A stretch of 42,465 bases of DNA, from positions 1 through 42,465 of the forward strand of contig DATGJN010000083.1 in assembly GCA_035295165.1 (NCBI GenBank), read 5' to 3'. Of the stretch, positions 24,953-33,445 are shown piece by piece. The notes beneath the pieces were generated by a model, which made no database searches, was not told the origin of the DNA, and saw only the letters and a program-made list of their open reading frames with translations. How positions within the stretch are numbered: position 1 is the stretch's first letter; each line of letters starts with the position of its first letter. This DNA comes from a bacterium (GTDB lineage Bacteria; Sysuimicrobiota; Sysuimicrobiia; Sysuimicrobiales; Segetimicrobiaceae). The position numbers were made by a program, and so were the translations under genes.

Positions 24953-25545
24953 CGCACGGACTCCCACTTCGTGGTCGCGCGCTTCAGATCCGGGTGCGAC
25001 ACCAGCAGATGCCAAACGACCGCCTGAAACGCCTCCGCGTGGGGAGTGACGCGGTCCGGACTCACCGTAGGGATAAGGACGCACGCATTGGCCACCTGCG
25101 CAGTGTACCCGCCAGTCCGTCCGACGATGCCGACCACGCGAGCGCCGATTTGTTTCGCGTACTGGAGCGCCCGCACGAGGTTCGGACTTACGTTCTTCTC
25201 GAGATCCCCTCCGCCAACCGAGAACACAAGCACCAGGTCCCGGGGCTGCAGCCTGCTGGTTCGGAGCCACGCCTCGAAGACCGTCGGCCACCCCTCGTCG
25301 TTGGTCCTCGCCGTCAGCTCAGAGACGTTGTCCGTCGGGGCGTAGGCCTCGATCTCCGCGATCTTCCGGAAGTCGTTGACGGCGTGGGACGCGTTCGCGG
25401 CGCTCCCACCGACCCCGAGGATGAACAGCCGTCCCCCCTGCGCCCGCGTCTCTGCCAGCAGGGCGACGGCCCGGTCGATCGCGGCGACGTCGAGTTGCCG
25501 CACGATCTTGGCCGTCTCATCAAGATAATGCCGCGTGAAGCTCAT
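24949..25545 (-). CDS. gmhA: phosphoheptose isomerase GmhA (SIS domain)
   Basis: Converts sedoheptulose 7-phosphate to D-glycero-D-manno-heptose 7-phosphate, the committed step of ADP- or GDP-heptose synthesis. The single SIS domain has GVGGSAANASHAVNDFRK (about 44-61), FSVGGGDLEKN and the C-terminal TPHAEAFQAVVWHLL, matching the GmhA layout. The length of 198 residues is typical. ATG 25545 has GAGGAGG about eight bases upstream, the best ribosome-binding site in this part. It is the first gene of the gmhA-gmhB-transaldolase unit. Another SIS isomerase is possible, but adjacent gmhB and nearby hddA strongly support GmhA. Confidence 0.92.
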   Translation of the reverse strand: MSFTRHYLDETAKIVRQLDVAAIDRAVALLAETRAQGGRLFILGVGGSAANASHAVNDFRKIAEIEAYAPTDNVSELTARTNDEGWPTVFEAWLRTSRLQPRDLVLVFSVGGGDLEKNVSPNLVRALQYAKQIGARVVGIVGRTGGYTAQVANACVLIPTVSPDRVTPHAEAFQAVVWHLLVSHPDLKRATTKWESVR

Positions 25546-25634
25546 CTCAACGCCTCCTCAATCCCCCGGAGAGCCGGCGGCACGGTTTGTCGCGGAACCA
25601 CAGCGCGCCCGACGACGCGTGCCGACCCGAGCGG

Positions 25635-26666
25635 TTACCGCTCCGTCCACGCCCACGATGCGCGGCCGGCGCGTCGATCGCACAGCCGCCTGAAGAACCC
25701 GGCCGCCCACGCGAAGTGCATGCTGGGAAACGCCGCCGCGAGCCACGGCCACAGCGCCCATTTTCGTGATCCGACGCAGATGGACGCCGCGACCGCCGCG
25801 TCACACACGAGATACAGCCCAACGAGCGCACCGAAGCCGGCAAGCGCCCACCGGTTGGCAATCGACAGCAGCGCGAGGACCACGAGCATCGCCACAAACG
25901 CCGCGGGCACCACTTGACGCCACGAGGTCAGGTTCCCGTGCTTTAACAGGTTTCCGGCCCGGGCTCCGCCGTACCGGAAGTACAGCCGCCAGAGCTCCCC
26001 CAGGCGTTCGCGAGGGTAGTAGCCGACGACCGTCCCCGCATCCAGGTACACGCGGCCTCCGCCTTCGCGGATCCGCTGGTTGATATCGGAGTCCTCGCTC
26101 AAGAGCGGCGACTCCTCGTCGAACATCCCCACCCGCTCGAACACCTCGCGTCTGAAGCAGCCAAGGTACACGGTGTCGACGAAGCCGCTTCGTTTACCGA
26201 GCCGGAACTGGGCGTTGCCCGCGCCGAAGGGGTGCGACATCGCCAGTCCGATCGCTTCCTGAGGGGTGCCTGACGCGACGGCGCGCTGCACCCCGCCAAC
26301 GTTGTCCGCACCGCTCTCCTGCAGCGCTCGAACGCAGCGTTCGAGGTAGTCGCGCGGCAGTATCGTCCGGGCGTCCACACGCGCGATCACCTCGCCCTGC
26401 GCCGCGCGGATCCCGATGTTCATCGCCGCCGGTCGCTGCCGTCCCGGGTTGTCGAGCACGCGAATCTCCGGCGCCGGCAGCGCTTGCACGCGTTCGAGCG
26501 CCTCCCGCGTTCCGTCGTCGCTCATCCCGTCCACAACCAGAATCTCCATGTGGTCGTGCGGATATGTCTGCTCGAGCAACCGCCGCACACAGCCTTCGAT
26601 GTGCCGCGCGTCGTTTCGGACGGGCACCACGACGGACACGAACGCGTGGCTCGCGTCCACGGTCAT
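25635..26666 (-). CDS. glycosyltransferase family 2, ExoA-like
   Basis: A membrane-associated GT-A enzyme of 343 residues. The N-terminal catalytic domain has VSVVVPVRNDARHIEGCVRRLL, then DGMSDDGT, the ARVDAR metal site and the acceptor motif SEDSDINQRIR. The C-terminal quarter has two or three hydrophobic helices (about 245-325), as in ExoA of succinoglycan synthesis. ATG 26666 overlaps the upstream stop by ATGA. The donor is unknown. An 89-base gap without a clear terminator separates it from gmhA downstream. Confidence 0.88.
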   Translation of the reverse strand: MTVDASHAFVSVVVPVRNDARHIEGCVRRLLEQTYPHDHMEILVVDGMSDDGTREALERVQALPAPEIRVLDNPGRQRPAAMNIGIRAAQGEVIARVDARTILPRDYLERCVRALQESGADNVGGVQRAVASGTPQEAIGLAMSHPFGAGNAQFRLGKRSGFVDTVYLGCFRREVFERVGMFDEESPLLSEDSDINQRIREGGGRVYLDAGTVVGYYPRERLGELWRLYFRYGGARAGNLLKHGNLTSWRQVVPAAFVAMLVVLALLSIANRWALAGFGALVGLYLVCDAAVAASICVGSRKWALWPWLAAAFPSMHFAWAAGFFRRLCDRRAGRASWAWTER

Positions 26667-27676
26667 CCGCGCGCCGCGCTCGGGGCGCTTCCCGGAGCGC
26701 CCGTCCGCTCCGCGGGCCGGATCCGGCGCGAGAACGACCGGCGCTGACGCCACCGCCAGATCTTGATCGCCAACGTGCGGAGCGCCGGCTCCGGGATCGC
26801 TGCCACGGCCGCGCGGGCCAAGAGCGCGCGCGGCCCTGGCAGCGCGTCTGCAACGATGCGCCCGAACCCGCGCTTGTCACCTTTCGCGAGATACGCCGCC
26901 GCCAAATTGGCCCGGCACCGCCGTAGTACCTCGTCGGCGCCGAACGCCGTGCGTTCTTCTTCGCTCATCTGCGCGAACAGCCGCTCGAACATCTCCAACG
27001 CGTTCCGCTTCAGGATCCATTGGATGTCCATGGTCGTGTTGCTGTTCTCGCGGATCTCCACGACGACCAGATCCTCCGGTTGGTACCCGAACCGCACGCC
27101 GGCGCGCATCAGCCGCAGGCACAGGTCCCATTCCTCGGGATAGTAACGATCCTCACAGAAGAAGAACCCGCCGCGCAGGATGTCCCCGCGGACCATCAGC
27201 GTATTCGGGTTGACGAGCGAGGACCGAAGTAGCGCGCGGAACACATCGCCGTCCGGGATATTGGCTCGGCGGCCGTAGAATTGGTGCGGAGCGTCGCTGA
27301 AGAAGTGCAGCGCGTCACAGAACACGGCGCCGCAATCGGGGCGGGTCTCGAGGAACGCGACCTGGCGACCGACCTTCTCGGGCAGGTAGTAGTCGTCGGC
27401 ATCAAGCAGCGTGACGTACGCGCCGGTGCTCGCACGGATCCCGTTGTTGCGGGCCGGACCCTGCCCCCGGTTCGGTTGCGACAGGTAGTGCACGCGCGGG
27501 TCGCCGGAGCCGCGGGCGATCCCGGCGGTACGGTCGCTGGAACCGTCGTCGACGACGATGATCTCAAGATTCCGGTACGTCTGGGTGAGCGCGCTCCGCA
27601 GGGAACGCTCGAGGAACCGCTCGGCATTGTACGCGGGAACGATCACGGACACCAGCGGTGAGGAGGCCCTTTCCAT
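26663..27676 (-). CDS. glycosyltransferase family 2
   Basis: A GT-A enzyme of 337 residues with VSVIVPAYNAERFLERSLRSAL, then VVDDGSSDRT, the DxD-type motif LLDADDYYLP and the C-terminal catalytic-base region PEEWDLCLRL. No membrane helix is apparent. The C-terminal 60 residues are basic (WRWRQRRSFSRR), possibly a membrane-contact surface. ATG 27676 is taken as the start because it precedes the family N-terminus, although the ribosome-binding site is weak. It follows the nucleotidyltransferase stop by five bases, so the genes are co-transcribed. Donor unknown. Confidence 0.88.
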   Translation of the reverse strand: MERASSPLVSVIVPAYNAERFLERSLRSALTQTYRNLEIIVVDDGSSDRTAGIARGSGDPRVHYLSQPNRGQGPARNNGIRASTGAYVTLLDADDYYLPEKVGRQVAFLETRPDCGAVFCDALHFFSDAPHQFYGRRANIPDGDVFRALLRSSLVNPNTLMVRGDILRGGFFFCEDRYYPEEWDLCLRLMRAGVRFGYQPEDLVVVEIRENSNTTMDIQWILKRNALEMFERLFAQMSEEERTAFGADEVLRRCRANLAAAYLAKGDKRGFGRIVADALPGPRALLARAAVAAIPEPALRTLAIKIWRWRQRRSFSRRIRPAERTGAPGSAPSAARG

Positions 27677-27681
27677 CGTCT

Positions 27682-28479
27682 TCAGCCTTCGTGTGCGGCC
27701 GCGTCTCCGGGACAACGCGACACGGTTGGCCAGATCCGCTCCAGCAGGGCGAGGTCCTGGGGGCGGTCGATCCACCAGAGCCCCTCGTCGTGGGACATCC
27801 GGTAGCCGTACAGCGCTTCCCCACGCGCGAGCAGCGCCGGAAACACGTCCCGGCCGAAATCCACGAGACCGGTCGCCGGGATCTCGTCAAGCACACCTGG
27901 CTCGAGCACCAGGATGCCTGCGTTCACCCAGTGGCTGAAAATCTCGCCCGGCCGCGGTTTCTCGACGAAACGGCGGATTCGCCCGTCGTCGTCCACCGCG
28001 ACGATGCCGCTGTGCGCGGGATCCTCCCGGTGAAACAGCGCGACCGTACCCAACCCGCGTCGCGCGCGGTGGAACTCCCAGAGACGGTCGAGCCGGCACG
28101 TGCTCAGGTTGTCGCCGTACCAGACGAAAAAGGGACCGTCGAAACACGACGCTACGCGCTTGACGGCGCCGGCAGTGCCCAACAGCTCCGCCTCGTACGA
28201 GTAGGTGATCCGCACGCCGTAGGCGCCTCCGTCGCCGAAGTAATCGCGCACGACGTCCGGCAAATGGTGCAGGTTGATCACGACATCGCGAACACCGTAC
28301 GACCGCAGCCACGAGAGGGTGTGCTCGAGCAACGGGCGCCCGTCCACGCGGACCATGCACTTGGGGATCCGGTCGGTCAGCGGCCGCAGGCGTGTGCCGA
28401 GCCCTGCGGCTAGGAGCATCGCCCGCGTCGGGCTCGCGAGCGCGCCGTGTGAGGCGCCAGACTCAGGGGTCGCCCGCAT
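27682..28479 (-). CDS. sugar nucleotidyltransferase, candidate heptose-1-P guanylyltransferase (HddC role)
   Basis: A single-domain NTP-transferase of up to 265 residues with MLLAAGLGTRLRPLTDRIPKCM, GTAGAV, the YGDN metal site, FVEKPRPGEIFSHWVNAGILVLEP and a C-terminal WIDRPQDL motif. Such enzymes near gmhA/gmhB/hddA commonly activate D-glycero-alpha-D-manno-heptose 1-phosphate with GTP, so this is the better-placed of two HddC candidates. ATG 28479 overlaps the upstream stop by 17 bases; an internal ATG at 28419 begins exactly at the family N-terminus and may be the real start. Neither has a good ribosome-binding site. The nucleotide and sugar are not readable from sequence. Confidence 0.83.
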   Translation of the reverse strand: MRATPESGASHGALASPTRAMLLAAGLGTRLRPLTDRIPKCMVRVDGRPLLEHTLSWLRSYGVRDVVINLHHLPDVVRDYFGDGGAYGVRITYSYEAELLGTAGAVKRVASCFDGPFFVWYGDNLSTCRLDRLWEFHRARRGLGTVALFHREDPAHSGIVAVDDDGRIRRFVEKPRPGEIFSHWVNAGILVLEPGVLDEIPATGLVDFGRDVFPALLARGEALYGYRMSHDEGLWWIDRPQDLALLERIWPTVSRCPGDAAAHEG

Positions 28480-29539
28480 TCAACCGCACCACAGCGCCCG
28501 TTCGCGCCGATTCGTAGAGGGCGTGGGCCGCGCGCAACGCCTGCCAGCCGTCGTAGCCGCTCGCGAGCGGCTCGCGACGCTCGCGAATCGCGCTGGTGAA
28601 CTCGGCCCACTCCGCAGCCCACGAGATGTCCTCTTCGGGGAACTCGAAGTGCCGCTCGTCCGGCGGCCCAGATTCCGGACGACGGCGCCCGAGCGTGAGC
28701 CGCTCCGGCCCGTAGCTCCGGCCCAGCCCTTCCGCGATCAGGTAGCCGTCGCGTCCGAAGACCTCAAATGAGAAGAGATTCTTCCACTGCGTCCAGCTCG
28801 CATGCACGGACGCAACGCGCCCCTCGGACGTGCGGAACAGGCCGAACGCGTTGTCCTCAACGGGAGCCGTCCCGGGCGGCACCGGTGGGGGTGTCCAGAA
28901 GTACGTGGGAACGAACCCCACGCCCTCAGCGAATTCGCCAAGGAACCATCGGCACAGATCGATCGCATGGATGCCCTGATCGAGCAGTTCCCCCCCGCCT
29001 GCCTTCTCGCGATCGGCGCGCCACTCGACCGCGTAGCCAGGCCGTCCGCCGTGGCCGTACCGGCATCTGATGAAACACGGCACGCCGATTTCGCCCTGTC
29101 GGACCAGCACGTGTGCCTGCCACACCGCGGGGTGGTGGCGATGATTGAAGCCGACCTTGATCACCGGCCCGCCGCCCCCTCGAGGTCCGGCGGCATCGAG
29201 GATCGTGCGGGCCTCCTCCGGGGTGCGCGCCATCGGCTTCTCCACCAGCACGTGCTTGCCGGATCGAGCCGCTTCCGCGGCCACGGGGGCGAGCCAGTCA
29301 TGGGTGGTCGCGACGACCACGGCGTCGACATCGGCCCGGCGCACGGCGGCTCGCCACGACGTCGTCGCCTCACAACCGAGAAGGCGTGCCGTCTCCCCCG
29401 CGCGCGCGGCGTCGAGGTCTGCGACGACCACCACCTGCCCTGTTGCGGCCGACCGCACGATGGCGGCGCGGCGCCGGCCGATTACACCACACCCCACGAT
29501 CGCCACCCGAAGCCTGGCCGGCGAGCTCACGCTGGACAT
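28463..29539 (-). CDS. Gfo/Idh/MocA-family oxidoreductase
   Basis: A 358-residue NAD(P)-dependent sugar oxidoreductase. The N-terminal Rossmann fold has VAIVGCGVIGRRRA, the EKPMARTPEE motif holds the catalytic Lys, and the C-terminal domain has GGGELLDQGIHAIDLCRWFLG with the conserved Asp/His pair. Members oxidise or reduce sugars or nucleotide-sugars at C2-C4. It is separate from, and not closely similar to, the Gfo domain of the fusion at 10795-12990. It starts 34 bases after the SDR gene stop. Start ATG 29539 is supported by the family N-terminus rather than by a ribosome-binding site. Confidence 0.89.
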   Translation of the reverse strand: MSSVSSPARLRVAIVGCGVIGRRRAAIVRSAATGQVVVVADLDAARAGETARLLGCEATTSWRAAVRRADVDAVVVATTHDWLAPVAAEAARSGKHVLVEKPMARTPEEARTILDAAGPRGGGGPVIKVGFNHRHHPAVWQAHVLVRQGEIGVPCFIRCRYGHGGRPGYAVEWRADREKAGGGELLDQGIHAIDLCRWFLGEFAEGVGFVPTYFWTPPPVPPGTAPVEDNAFGLFRTSEGRVASVHASWTQWKNLFSFEVFGRDGYLIAEGLGRSYGPERLTLGRRRPESGPPDERHFEFPEEDISWAAEWAEFTSAIRERREPLASGYDGWQALRAAHALYESARTGAVVRLNAGDP

Positions 29540-29573
29540 GGACAGTACCAAGACCGCGGGGAGATGCCCCCGG

Positions 29574-30449
29574 TCACCCTTGCTCCTCCTGCGCCTTCTT
29601 AACCAACGGCAGCAGCGTATGGCGATCGAGCCGCCGCAGCGTGAACCAGGCGCTGTCGCGCAGTTCGGTGATCCGCGCGGCGTCCCAGGACTGCCATCCG
29701 TCATGCGGCGCGGCGATCAGCTTGCCCGTCAGCCCGTCGGCCCGCTCTGACACGAGGAAGGCGACGAGGTCCGCCGCAAGCTCCGGGGGGACGCCGCCCT
29801 GACCGGTAGTGCGCAGCGCACGGATCCGTTCCAGCAGCGGCCCGGCGCGCTCACCCGCCGCGAGGACCTCATCCTGCAGGGCGGTATCGACCGCGCCTGG
29901 CGCGATTGCGTTCACCTGCACGTTAAACTCCCGCGTTTCTTCCGCGAGCGTCTCGGTCAGTCGCACCACGGCCGCCTTGGACGTACCGTAGGCCGAGAAC
30001 CGCGGAAGCGGCGCAGTGGCCCCACCGCCCGACAGGTTGACGATCTTCCCACGTCGGCGTTCGATCATGTGCGGGAGGACGGCGCGGCAGCACAGGAACG
30101 TACCGATCAGGTTGACGTGGATCGCCCGCACCCAGGCGTTCTGGTCAACGTCCCACATCGGCCCGATCGGACCGTACACGCCGGCCGCATTGACGAGGAC
30201 GTCGATACCGCCGTACGTGTCGAGGGCCGCGCGCGCGATCCGGGAGGCGTCCTCGGGATGCGACACATCGGCCGACACCGTGTGTGCCGCGCCGCCGAGG
30301 CGCCGGATCTCGCCGGCGACGCGCTCCAGCTCGGCCGCCGTACGCGCCACAAGCACGAGGCGAAATCCGTCGCGCGCAAGCGCGTGCGCGACCGCCCGGC
30401 CGATCCCCCGGCCGCCGCCTGTGACGATCGCCGCCTGTGTTTCAGGCAT
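29574..30449 (-). CDS. short-chain dehydrogenase/reductase
   Basis: A classical SDR of 291 residues. The cofactor motif TGGGRGIG lies near residues 10-17. The NAAG motif and the catalytic Ser/Tyr/Lys (NLSGGG and SAYGTSKAA) are intact. ATG 30449 has GGAGG seven bases upstream and is preferred over an ATG 48 bases earlier. The C-terminal extension of about 40 residues (DAARITELRDSAWFTLRRLD) is longer than in minimal SDRs. Together with the neighbouring Gfo/Idh/MocA enzyme it may carry out two-step redox editing of a nucleotide-sugar. The substrate is unknown. Confidence 0.88.
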   Translation of the reverse strand: MPETQAAIVTGGGRGIGRAVAHALARDGFRLVLVARTAAELERVAGEIRRLGGAAHTVSADVSHPEDASRIARAALDTYGGIDVLVNAAGVYGPIGPMWDVDQNAWVRAIHVNLIGTFLCCRAVLPHMIERRRGKIVNLSGGGATAPLPRFSAYGTSKAAVVRLTETLAEETREFNVQVNAIAPGAVDTALQDEVLAAGERAGPLLERIRALRTTGQGGVPPELAADLVAFLVSERADGLTGKLIAAPHDGWQSWDAARITELRDSAWFTLRRLDRHTLLPLVKKAQEEQG

Positions 30450-30503
30450 GCGCGCGCCTCCGAGCGCAGCGACCGAGCCGAGCCGGGATCGACGCATGTT
30501 GCG

Positions 30504-31703
30504 TCATCGCCGCGCCCGTTGCAACACGCCCTGCTCCCGCATCACGCGCTCCGCCTCCTCGAGGTATTCACGGCTTCCGGTCTGCGTTGTGATCCACGCC
30601 ACGTACTCGGTGACGCTCCGCTCCACGGGAACGGTCGGCTCCCATCCGAGCGCCCTGAGCCGGGAAATGTCCGAGATCGTGTGGCGGGTGTCGCCCAACC
30701 GGAAGTCCCCGGCGATCTCCGGTGTAAGCGGACTCTTGAACGCACCGAGCATCAACGCGGCCAACTCGAGCACCGTGACCGCGCGTCCGCCGCCGACGTT
30801 GAAGACCCCGAAGTCCGCCCTGGAGTCCTCCATGACAAGGACGTTGGCGCGTGCGACGTCCCGCACGTTCACATAGTCGCGCAGTTGCCGACCATCTTCG
30901 TAAACCACGGGCGGCAGCCCGTGCATGAGGCGCAGGGCAAACCGCCGGGTGATCCCCGAGTAGGCGTTGTAGAACGAGTTTTGCGGCCCCTGCACGTACG
31001 TGTAGCGCATGCACGCCGTGGGAATACCGTACCGCCGTCCCAGGCGGTCGGCCAGCAACTCGATCGCGTACTTCGAGACCCCATACGTCGTTCCGGGGCT
31101 GATCGTCGCCTCATCGATGAGGAGCGGCTGCATCTCGCCCCCGCACGCCGGGCAGTGGATCTCCCAATCACCGCGGCGAAGCTGCTCCAGCGGACGCGGG
31201 CCCGGCACCCGTATGCCAGACGCGGGCAGGTTCAAGAGCACGCCGGGCCCTGCCCGGAGTTGCTCGTGGATCGAGGGCGCCATGTGGCCTTCGGCGCACC
31301 GCGTGCAGAAGTACCGACCTTCTCCGCTCACCGCCTGCGACGACGCGAACACGATCTTCCGCACGGGATACCGCCCGCGGTCTGCGACGATCAATTCGAA
31401 CAGCAGCGCGGAACTCTCCGTGTTCGTGTGAATGAACTGTGAGAACTCCGGCAGGTAGTCCTGGTACGCGGCCAAGTGAATAACGTAGTCCGCGCCAACG
31501 AGCGCCCGCTGCATCGACGCCCTATCCACGACGTCGCCCTGAACGAACTCCGCCGCCGCGGGCACCCAGGGCGGCTTGCCTCGCGGATGCACGCGGGGTT
31601 GAAGGGAGTCCAGAATGCGAACGTCGTAACCCTTCGCAAGAAGCACGTTTGCGGTGTGAGAGCCGATGAACCCGGCTCCGCCGGTTACGACGCACAACGC
31701 CAT
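30504..31703 (-). CDS. NAD-dependent epimerase with zinc-ribbon insertion, dTDP-L-rhamnose 4-epimerase-like
   Basis: An extended SDR of 399 residues: VTGGAGFIGSH, catalytic Tyr207 and Lys211 (YGVSK), and the late GVFNVGGGRAVTV motif. Between beta strands it carries an insertion with two Cys pairs, CTRC (133-136) and CPAC (184-187), a likely zinc knuckle. A similar insertion and the NSFYNAYSGITRRFALRL-type segment occur in the dTDP-L-rhamnose 4-epimerase family, which makes dTDP-6-deoxy-L-talose. The complete rmlABCD set just upstream would supply the substrate. ATG 31703 has GGAGG ten bases upstream. UDP-glucose-type epimerase activity cannot be excluded. Confidence 0.85.
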   Translation of the reverse strand: MALCVVTGGAGFIGSHTANVLLAKGYDVRILDSLQPRVHPRGKPPWVPAAAEFVQGDVVDRASMQRALVGADYVIHLAAYQDYLPEFSQFIHTNTESSALLFELIVADRGRYPVRKIVFASSQAVSGEGRYFCTRCAEGHMAPSIHEQLRAGPGVLLNLPASGIRVPGPRPLEQLRRGDWEIHCPACGGEMQPLLIDEATISPGTTYGVSKYAIELLADRLGRRYGIPTACMRYTYVQGPQNSFYNAYSGITRRFALRLMHGLPPVVYEDGRQLRDYVNVRDVARANVLVMEDSRADFGVFNVGGGRAVTVLELAALMLGAFKSPLTPEIAGDFRLGDTRHTISDISRLRALGWEPTVPVERSVTEYVAWITTQTGSREYLEEAERVMREQGVLQRARR

Positions 31704-31745
31704 GAGCAGCTGACCTCCGCCCGCGTGCGCCGCGGTGACGCCGCC

Positions 31746-32567
31746 CTAGCGGACAGGGTCCGAGGGCCTCCGTGACGTGGCATAAAGAATACACGGGTGC
31801 GGAGAGACCTCGACGTGGAACCCCGCACCCCTCAGCAATTGTACAATCTCGGCGACGTCCCCGTTGGGATGGTACTCCATGATGAGCGTCCGCACCCGAC
31901 GCAGCACCGCCGGGTCGGCACCGCGCAGAATGTCGTACTCCGCGCCCTCGCAATCCAGCTTCACATATTCGCACACCGTCTTGCCGCATTCCGCGACGAG
32001 ATCGTCGAGCGTGACGCATTCCACGGATAGCGATCGCATTCGTCCGTTCTGCAGCCAGTCCGGGTGGATGGATGGAAAGAACGTCGATCCCCCGGTATCG
32101 TCCTCAACGGTGTACAAGGTCTTCGTTCCGCGCGTGCCCGCCACTGCGACGTTGCGCGTCGTGACCTGCATCTCGTACCCATTCAGGCGCGCGTTGTCCA
32201 GCAGTCGCTCGACGTTTTCGCCGATCGGCTCATAGCAGCGCACGGACGCCCCGCGCACGGCCGCCGCCAGCGCAAAGATCCCGCACTGGGACCCAACGTC
32301 GATCACGGTCTCGCCCGGCCGAATCTGGCGCAGCACCCGATCGTACACACCGTGGGCAAACACTTCGTCGACGATGCCAAGATCGCTCGTCCCGAGCCGA
32401 ACCCGGAACCGAAGGCCGTTCCACAGCTTGATCTCGCGAACGTCGCCGCGCCGACCGCGGCCCAGGTAGTCGAGGAAACGCGCGAGCGGATCGCGGTAAA
32501 CGCGACACACGTCCGCCGCGTGGCGTGCCCGAGTTAGCCAGCGCCGCGACGCGTTGATCCCGCTCAC
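31746..32567 (-). CDS. FkbM-family SAM methyltransferase
   Basis: A 273-residue protein with the FkbM layout: the SAM motif VIDVGSQCGIFALAAA, then CYEPIGENVERLLDNARLNGY, and the late motifs EYVKLDCEGAEYDIL and LIMEYHP. FkbM-type enzymes O-methylate hydroxyls of sugars and polyketides, so it probably decorates a glycan residue. GTG 32567 overlaps the rmlD stop as GTGA, which decides the start over a GTG-rich frame extending further upstream. It lies between rmlD and the zinc-ribbon epimerase, so methylation of a deoxyhexose is plausible. Confidence 0.88.
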   Translation of the reverse strand: MSGINASRRWLTRARHAADVCRVYRDPLARFLDYLGRGRRGDVREIKLWNGLRFRVRLGTSDLGIVDEVFAHGVYDRVLRQIRPGETVIDVGSQCGIFALAAAVRGASVRCYEPIGENVERLLDNARLNGYEMQVTTRNVAVAGTRGTKTLYTVEDDTGGSTFFPSIHPDWLQNGRMRSLSVECVTLDDLVAECGKTVCEYVKLDCEGAEYDILRGADPAVLRRVRTLIMEYHPNGDVAEIVQLLRGAGFHVEVSPHPCILYATSRRPSDPVR

Positions 32568-33445
32568 GCGTCCCCCACGAGTACGAGGTGGCCCTTTTCG
32601 ATCAAATAGGCCCTCAGTGCTTCCTGCCACGGGCGTCCCCACGACCCACTGGTCTCGCGCCGAACGCTCGCAAGGGACGAGTCACGCGGCCGCCGGGCCT
32701 TCGCCGGATACTCGGCCGAACGAATCGGCTCCAAGCGGGCTGGAACCTGCGCGAGCTCGAGGATCTGCCGCGCGAACTCGTACCAGCTGCAGTGGCCGGC
32801 GTTGGCAACGTGCACGACCCCGTCCGCGCGTTGGCGGATGAGCGCCTCAAGGGCGCGTGCAGCGTCCACAGCGTACATCGGCGACATCCGGATATCGGCC
32901 ACCACGCGGAGCGTGTCCCCGCGCGCCGCTTTGGCCAGGATCGTCTCGATGAAGTTGCCGCCCTTTCCTCTGGCGCCCGCCGCTCCGTACAGACTGGCCA
33001 AACGCACGACAAGCCACCGCGTACTCGCCTGGCGAACGAGATCCTCGCCAGCGAGCTTCGACTCGCCGTACACGTTGATCGGGCGGGGCGCGTCGTCCTC
33101 CGTGTAGGAACGACCGAGCTCGCCGTCAAACACGTAGTCCGTGCTCACGTAGACGCACGCCGCCCCGATCGTTTCGCAGGCCCGCGCGATATAGAACCCC
33201 CCGCACGCGTTGATTCGAAACGCCGTTTCTGCTTGATCTTCGCAGTCGTCGACTCGGACATATCCGGCGCAGTTCACCACGACGTCCGGCCTCGACGCTC
33301 TCAACACGTCTTCGACGCCAACGCGATCCGTGCATTCGATGCGCGTGTGATCGAGCGGCGTCACCTCGTAGGCCCCAGCCTCGGTCAAGGCGCGTATGAC
33401 TTCGGTACCCAGTTGGCCGGCGCTGCCGACCACCGCCACGCGCAT
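32564..33445 (-). CDS. rmlD: dTDP-4-dehydrorhamnose reductase
   Basis: Final step to dTDP-L-rhamnose. A 293-residue SDR-like enzyme with VVGSAGQLGTEV, then DVVVNCAGYVRVDDCE, YVSTDYVFDGE and catalytic YGESKLAGE. ATG 33445 overlaps the rmlB stop by one base (TGATG), preferred over a start six codons earlier. The C-terminal RRPRDSSLASVRR resembles the substrate-contact region of RmlD. It is in the operon rmlA-rmlC-rmlB-rmlD. Confidence 0.95.
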   Translation of the reverse strand: MRVAVVGSAGQLGTEVIRALTEAGAYEVTPLDHTRIECTDRVGVEDVLRASRPDVVVNCAGYVRVDDCEDQAETAFRINACGGFYIARACETIGAACVYVSTDYVFDGELGRSYTEDDAPRPINVYGESKLAGEDLVRQASTRWLVVRLASLYGAAGARGKGGNFIETILAKAARGDTLRVVADIRMSPMYAVDAARALEALIRQRADGVVHVANAGHCSWYEFARQILELAQVPARLEPIRSAEYPAKARRPRDSSLASVRRETSGSWGRPWQEALRAYLIEKGHLVLVGDA

